Source: CAZIKF01 sp964539825 (lineage in GTDB: Bacteria > Muiribacteriota > UBA6191). Taken from it: a stretch of 56,572 nt of DNA. Below the pieces are notes generated by a model. That model searched no databases, was not told the origin of the DNA, and saw nothing but the letters and a program-made list of their open reading frames with translations. A program made the translations under genes and the position numbers. The stretch is taken from contig CAZIKF010000033.1 of NCBI GenBank assembly GCA_964539825.1, positions 1-56,572 on the forward strand, written 5' to 3'. Positions 52,613 to 56,572 of the stretch are shown here, one piece after another; the first letter of the stretch is position 1, and every line of letters begins with the position of its first letter.

Positions 52613-52969
52613 CTATTTTGATTCGATTAAGCCCAGCCAGTTTCCATCGCAGTCCTGGAAAGTAGTGAACCTCTGTGATTCCCCCTCAGAGCGGATTTCT
52701 TCCAATTTTAGACCCCTGTCGACCAGTGCTCTAGAATCCTCATCGAAGTCTTCTGTCGAGAAATAGGGTACAGGTGGGTAGCATCGTGAGAAATCAGCGG
52801 TATCGGTTTTGTGAAAATCGAACTGTACACCCATTTCATCGTGTCGTGCTGATCCGTACCATTCGCTAAAAAAATTTCGCTTAAACCCGAGAACTTCTTC
52901 ATACCAACCAATGGTCTTCTCTACATCCTCTACATAAAACATTACGTGGGATAATCCCTTGAACATCAC
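52613..52969 (-). CDS. VOC-family protein
   Basis: 118 residues with the VOC layout: LSHVMFYVEDVEKTIGWYEE at the N-terminus, and DCDGNWLGLIES with the terminal Glu at the end. AGGAGG lies 4-5 bases before the ATG. It shares only the fold with the VOC gene at 3719. It is unlinked to bacterioferritin in function. Substrate unknown. The gene ends with TAG. Confidence 0.88.
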   Translation of the reverse strand: MMFKGLSHVMFYVEDVEKTIGWYEEVLGFKRNFFSEWYGSARHDEMGVQFDFHKTDTADFSRCYPPVPYFSTEDFDEDSRALVDRGLKLEEIRSEGESQRFTTFQDCDGNWLGLIESK

Positions 52970-53022
52970 TCCTCCTAAATTCTGGTGTTTGCCCCAAATT
53001 TTATACCATCAATAAAGTGGTA

Positions 53023-53050
53023 TTGACACTTCCGTAAAGATTCTTAGCAT
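53023..53050 (+). promoter_or_regulatory. Possible sigma-70 promoter
   Basis: TTGACA (53023-53028) and TAGCAT (53045-53050), 16-base spacer, about 34 bases before ATG 53084. The -35 is consensus; the -10 is fair. Confidence 0.5.
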
Positions 53051-53083
53051 GGATTGTTTTATAAATCTAATAGGAGCAAGAAA

Positions 53084-53740
53084 ATGCAAAAAATTATTAC
53101 TTTGTTTCTGGCATTATTCGCTGGGACAAATTCTTTCACGGCCAGTCTGGCACTGGTAAAAGTATCAAGTTTCGAATATCACCTTATTGGCGGAGTCACC
53201 AGCGGAGTTCAGGACATCAAGCTGGAAATGAACCGTCCCTCCCAAGTATTTACCGGCGAGAACTTTATTGTGGTCACAAGTTCCTTTGAGACCAGACTCT
53301 TAGCCAATGACGGTACCAAACTTCATGATAAGGAAATTGGAAATGGAAGGACTAACTGGGTTCATATCGGAGAAAATTTTGTCCTGGTAAAATTTCGTAA
53401 CGGGACATTCTGTTATTCCATCAATGAGGATTTGGAACTGGTAGCCGCCGAGGTCTCACCCAATAGCTATGGCTCACCGTCACGCATCATTATCTTTGAT
53501 TCCATGGTTATGCATGAATGGGGTAGCAGTGGCGCCTATACCACCTATCTTGAAGAGGGCATCCTCAAAACAAAGAAAATCCACAATTACCGTTTGCAGC
53601 AGGTGTGGTATCTACCTGAGCCCACCAACAGAGAAGATCAACGGCAGAAGGAAGTTTCAGTAAAAATGAGTTCCCACGACGAACTTCACGAAATCAAGGA
53701 AGGAAAGGCTGTTTTTCCACTAACAGAATCACAAGAATAG
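53084..53740 (+). CDS. Secreted hypothetical protein
   Basis: 218 residues from ATG 53084 (AGGAG 8 bases upstream) with a signal peptide (KIITLFLALFAGTNSFTAS). The body is beta-rich, with short strands and Gly/Asn turns (NFVLVKFRNGTFCYSINEDL). It could be a small beta-propeller or beta-sandwich. Only one clear cysteine is visible in the mature part. It ends TAG before a strong terminator, so it is monocistronic. Confidence 0.72.
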   Translation: MQKIITLFLALFAGTNSFTASLALVKVSSFEYHLIGGVTSGVQDIKLEMNRPSQVFTGENFIVVTSSFETRLLANDGTKLHDKEIGNGRTNWVHIGENFVLVKFRNGTFCYSINEDLELVAAEVSPNSYGSPSRIIIFDSMVMHEWGSSGAYTTYLEEGILKTKKIHNYRLQQVWYLPEPTNREDQRQKEVSVKMSSHDELHEIKEGKAVFPLTESQE

Positions 53741-53765
53741 GAGCAATTCCTTTCCAGTTCATTAA

Positions 53766-53807
53766 GGGTCCGCTAAACAGAGTTAAAACTGTTTGGCGGC
53801 CCTTTTT
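53766..53807 (+). terminator. Rho-independent terminator
   Basis: A long stem (53766-53780 with 53789-53802, one bulge) around AGTTAAAA, then TTTTT. It ends the gene at 53084. Confidence 0.85.
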
Positions 53808-53837
53808 ATATAGAGCGGCCTCCCTATGCAAGGAGAC

Positions 53838-53909
53838 CTATACCGAAAAGCAAACGGTATGTCCGTTTGCAGGTTCATGACCAAAATAAGCTCATCGCAG
53901 ATGAGCAAA
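53838..53909 (+). repeat. Hairpin repeat family 2, copy 2
   Basis: Matches 39417-39487. Here the first stem is perfect (CAAACGG-tatgt-CCGTTTG), and the second is GCTCATC-gca-GATGAGC. The sequence AGGTTCATGACCAAA between them is invariant. Confidence 0.82.
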
Positions 53910-54097
53910 GGAATCTACAGATTCCTGGTTTGGCCGGGAATCCGGGCAAACCAAATGCGTTTGGGCATATTTTCAAGGCTGACAATCCGTATCGATTAAA
54001 ACCTCCTTTTCCAAACTTTTTCCTTTAGGAGGAAACAACCTGCAGGCTCCTACGTAGGCATCGATATAGATCTATCTTTTTAATTCGGGAGTTTCCA

Positions 54098-55291
54098 ATG
54101 CGCTTGAAGTCGATGTTCCTTTTTCTGGCCACCCTTTTCTTTTCCATCCAGGTGGGTATTACCAATCCACAAATCCTGGATCCATTTGACTCTCTCAGGG
54201 CCGGGTTTGCCCATGGCGAAGAGGATCCCAATTCCCAGGGATTTGGCGACTTTTCCTTCGTGGAAGGTGAGCAGAAAGGCGACAGCAGCGATGAGCTGGA
54301 ACCCGCCTATGACCCCTATTTGGATGCCGTTCCGCTTCAAACATTTGATCTCAAGTCAATTCAACAGTTAAGAGCCAGCCTGGGAATGTCCTATAGAGAT
54401 GGGAACGACCCCTATGCAAAGGAGTATGCAAAGAAAGACCCACTAACTCGCTTTCCTGCTCTTCAGTACCGCGATGATCAATACTGGGTCATCGATAATT
54501 ATCGAGCTACCAGGCTCACGGGTGAAAGAGGCGAACTCCTCGAGGATGGTTCAAAGCGTGAGAAAAATGAAGTGGAAATTCGATGGACATCTGCCTTGAT
54601 CGATCTTGATAAATTAAAGAATGTGTACTGGGTAATGACAACTTTCAACACCAGGGTCGGGCCGATCAAGTTCAAAACCGGTCATGCCCAGCTCTATTTC
54701 GAATTCGAGGATGGTGGCGTTCAAACGCCAATGGGTAACTTTGATTCCCTGGTGAATTCTTATGAAGGTTTTAGAGATGCTGGAACTATTTTCAATCCTC
54801 TTGTAGGGATGCTTGGCAAGTATGAATCCATTTTTGTCATGGGAAGCTTCGAGGATATAACCCTCAAAGCATTGATGGTATTTAATGGGGTGGATCTCTA
54901 CCATCTTGACATCAAGGGAGACGAATTGAAGACTCTCCTCATCAATTCGTTGGCCCAGGCTACAGACAGGGAACATCTCAAAACAAAGAAGTATCACACC
55001 ACCAGAAATTCCTGTGTCACCAATCAAGTAAGACTGATGAATAGCTGCTTACCAGAGAAGAGACGCATCAAGGAATGGCATACATTCCTGGGCTTCAGAA
55101 CCATTCGCACCCTGGGCTCAATTCTTCCAAGTCAGATTCCCAAAACGCTTAGAAAAACCAAATTGATGCTCTCCGAAGAGCATTACATTGGTCGTACCAA
55201 GATCGCGGAACTCTATAAAAAAGGAGCCAAACGAATTGAGATGCAGCATCAACAAACGCAGAAATTTGAGTTGCTCTATGCAGCTCAGTAA
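54098..55291 (+). CDS. Secreted DUF4105-like protein, copy 2
   Basis: 397 residues with a signal peptide (KSMFLFLATLFFSIQVG), then an ~80-residue acidic extension absent from copy 1. The shared core is WTSALIDLDKLKNVYWVMTT, GPIKFKTGHAQLYFEFEDGG and KYHTTRNSCVTNQVRL. The His and Cys of the core are conserved between the two copies, as expected if catalytic. A GGGAG ribosome site is 6 bases upstream. It is 39 bases before the nuclease gene in the same direction, so the two may be co-transcribed and co-exported. Confidence 0.82.
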   Translation: MRLKSMFLFLATLFFSIQVGITNPQILDPFDSLRAGFAHGEEDPNSQGFGDFSFVEGEQKGDSSDELEPAYDPYLDAVPLQTFDLKSIQQLRASLGMSYRDGNDPYAKEYAKKDPLTRFPALQYRDDQYWVIDNYRATRLTGERGELLEDGSKREKNEVEIRWTSALIDLDKLKNVYWVMTTFNTRVGPIKFKTGHAQLYFEFEDGGVQTPMGNFDSLVNSYEGFRDAGTIFNPLVGMLGKYESIFVMGSFEDITLKALMVFNGVDLYHLDIKGDELKTLLINSLAQATDREHLKTKKYHTTRNSCVTNQVRLMNSCLPEKRRIKEWHTFLGFRTIRTLGSILPSQIPKTLRKTKLMLSEEHYIGRTKIAELYKKGAKRIEMQHQQTQKFELLYAAQ

Positions 55292-55330
55292 ATCATCTCC
55301 ATTCAGAATCATTAGTGAAAATGGAGAAAG

Positions 55331-56299
55331 ATGCGCATTTTAATTGCTCTGGTGTTAGCCGCCTCTTTGGGATCTATGGTTTTTGCGGGAGAAGAGCCAG
55401 CGACCGAACCTTTGCAAGAGGTGCTTGACCTACCAGAAGCCACCACCACCGAATCAGAGCCATTTTTTCAGAATTCGACCCCAGAGTCGGAGGCTAGTCA
55501 TGTTTTTGCGGGCTTGCCTGTGGTGGGAGATCAGGTCTGTGAAGACTACATGGTCTTGGAAAACAATTCCTATAAAGTGGGTTATTGTAAATCCAGAATG
55601 ATCGCCCTGTGGTCTGCCTACCGCTTTTTCCAGGTGGATGAGATCAAATCTCCAGAAAAACGACCTTCTTATAAGGATGATCTAAGAACCGGAATCAAAT
55701 TGGGATCCAAAATCTATTCGAAGACCGGTTACGATGCTGGTCATCTAGCTCCCAACGCTGGAATCTATAATCGCTATGGGAAAGCGGGACAGGTGGAGAC
55801 CTTTCTTCTCAGCAATTTTGGACCCCAGACTCCCCGCTTAAATCGGGGACCCTGGCGTAGTCTGGAATTCAGGCTGCATCGGAAATACGCTCAAAACCTG
55901 GAAGAGGTTTGGATTGTCACTGGACCCGTGCTTAAAGAAGGTCTCCCACTCATCAAAGGTAAAGTGCCGATTCCCAATGATTACTACAAATTGGTTGTAG
56001 ATCTTAAAGGAAGCGATCCCCGTGTCATGGCTTTTTTGATGCCTAATACTTCCAAGATGGGAAATCTTTTGGACCAGGCCTTTATCCTCAAAGCGGAAGA
56101 TGATGGAAAAATCGCCTATGAGGGTCTTGAACGTACTTTTGTTGAGACTCTAACCATCTATGAACTAAAGTCATTTCTGGTAGCGGTAGATGAAGTGGAA
56201 GAAAGGACTGGAATAGATTTCTATTCGGAACTTTCGGATACAGTCGAAGATGAATTGGAAGCCGCTCAACCCACGGAAATCTGGCCTGAGTTCAAGTAG
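55331..56299 (+). CDS. Secreted DNA/RNA non-specific endonuclease
   Basis: 322 residues with a signal peptide (cleaved near Ala19). The NUC1/NucA-type domain has the catalytic His138 in KTGYDAGHLAPNAG, where the usual Arg before GH is Ala. The metal-binding Asn is in LLSNFGPQTPRLNRGPW, and the following helix-strand (VWIVTGPVL) and PNDYYKLVVDL are standard. It degrades DNA and RNA outside the cytoplasm. The Arg-to-Ala change in DRGH may lower activity. GGAGA lies close to the ATG. The gene ends TAG, which is the first base pair of the palindrome that follows. Confidence 0.92.
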   Translation: MRILIALVLAASLGSMVFAGEEPATEPLQEVLDLPEATTTESEPFFQNSTPESEASHVFAGLPVVGDQVCEDYMVLENNSYKVGYCKSRMIALWSAYRFFQVDEIKSPEKRPSYKDDLRTGIKLGSKIYSKTGYDAGHLAPNAGIYNRYGKAGQVETFLLSNFGPQTPRLNRGPWRSLEFRLHRKYAQNLEEVWIVTGPVLKEGLPLIKGKVPIPNDYYKLVVDLKGSDPRVMAFLMPNTSKMGNLLDQAFILKAEDDGKIAYEGLERTFVETLTIYELKSFLVAVDEVEERTGIDFYSELSDTVEDELEAAQPTEIWPEFK

Positions 56300-56459
56300 T
56301 GAACCGAGGTCGTGGGATTTTGGAGTCCCTGGGCGGCTGCAAGATCCACTGCTCTGATCATCCGCCTTGAACGTAGCGCTGCTACGCCCATCGTTGTCTT
56401 CACAGGCAGAGAATCTTTCGCTCGCCCAGGGACTCCAAAATCCCACGACCTCGATTCAC
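56299..56459. repeat. 161-bp near-perfect palindrome (hairpin repeat family 3)
   Basis: Two 37-bp arms (56299-56335 and 56423-56459) are reverse complements with one mismatch. The 87-base interior also pairs imperfectly and ends in the perfect apical hairpin GTAGC-gct-GCTAC. Frames on both strands look alike only because of the symmetry. It begins at the nuclease stop codon. It may act as a MITE or a transcript-end structure. Confidence 0.85.
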
Positions 56460-56572
56460 CTTCATCTTTTTTGGTTACTGATGATCCCTTGGCTTTGCCT
56501 TGGGATGATTGATTCCATACCTCATCGTAAAATCCGTGAGTCGAGTGCCGAAGCGTGGGTGCTGTAGAGTGT

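Larger units (their letters stand above)
53741..54097. other. 357-base intergenic stretch: terminator, repeat 2, palindrome-rich leader
   Basis: It contains the terminator of the upstream gene, repeat family 2, then a chain of hairpins: GGAATC/GATTCC, GGTTTG/CAAACC, CCAAA/TTTGG, CCTCC/GGAGG, and the palindromes CCTGCAGG, CCTACGTAGG and ATAGATCTAT. No coding frame is seen. GGGAG before ATG 54098 is the ribosome site. Confidence 0.55.

Noticed and set aside
56171..56512. Two look-alike frames on opposite strands sharing GFWSPWA and PGTPKSHDL
   Set aside because: They are alike only because the DNA is a palindrome; neither is a gene.
1..56572. CRISPR arrays, rRNA and prophage genes
   Set aside because: No regularly spaced repeats with unique spacers, no rRNA-like segments and no capsid, tail or integrase genes were seen.

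Overview
The window looks like a chromosomal segment of a Gram-negative bacterium, most plausibly from the Bdellovibrionota (Oligoflexia-type) or a neighbouring lineage. The reasons are a heptose-7-phosphate kinase for LPS, type II secretion-style pseudopilins, many secreted proteins of unknown family, a chymotrypsin-fold protease, stand-alone receiver proteins, and an HNH protein of a kind I associate with Bdellovibrio genomes. The taxonomic placement is inference. Coding density is high, and there are no rRNA genes, no CRISPR array and no intact insertion sequence.

Layout. 1-2.2 kb (-): end of an osmolyte ABC transporter (permease fused to a binding domain, plus ATPase). 2.4-5.4 kb: a secreted DUF4105-like protein, three copies of an intergenic hairpin repeat around a VOC-family gene, and a metallo-beta-lactamase-fold gene whose sixth codon is TAG. 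5.5-13.7 kb (-): a long co-directional run read as rfaE1, hemC, hemD, hemB, a secreted protein, enoyl-CoA hydratase, a large protein of 16-residue repeats, and two small genes. 13.8-20.2 kb (+): an AAA-type ATPase, phenylalanine hydroxylase, a double M16 peptidase, a small secreted protein, a YedF/DsrE-like protein and tRNA-Val(GAC). 20.2-24.8 kb (-): NERD protein, cysS, a LOG-type nucleotide hydrolase, two receivers and a membrane protein. 24.8-30.2 kb: DUF3142-like and Sel1-repeat secreted proteins. 30.2-35.6 kb (-): gspI, gspJ, a large GspK-like protein and an exported partner. 35.7-41 kb (+): HEAT-repeat membrane protein, FKBP isomerase, a propeller-like secreted protein and the HNH protein. 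41-50 kb: a caspase-fold secreted protein, a secreted gene split by an in-frame TAG, a histidine kinase with two receivers, an S1 protease and a basic repeat protein. 50-56.6 kb: lipoprotein, HTH-receiver protein, bacterioferritin, VOC protein, a second DUF4105-like paralogue, a secreted non-specific nuclease and a 161-bp palindrome.

How the genes work together. The hem block makes uroporphyrinogen III from 5-aminolevulinate in three consecutive steps. The pseudopilin block would build the tip of a secretion pseudopilus. The many exported proteins (proteases, nuclease, DUF4105-like, FKBP) suggest an envelope and degradative lifestyle. Signalling is dominated by single-domain receivers with one local PAS-type kinase.

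The most unusual signals are: (1) two otherwise intact genes each interrupted by a single in-frame TAG, one of them replacing the Trp expected before a GTRGS motif; (2) a 180-bp repeat whose two arms differ between copies yet match within each copy; (3) two further families of palindromic intergenic DNA. TAG is also used as an ordinary terminator here, so a wholesale code change is ruled out. Nonsense mutation, suppression and sequence error remain open.
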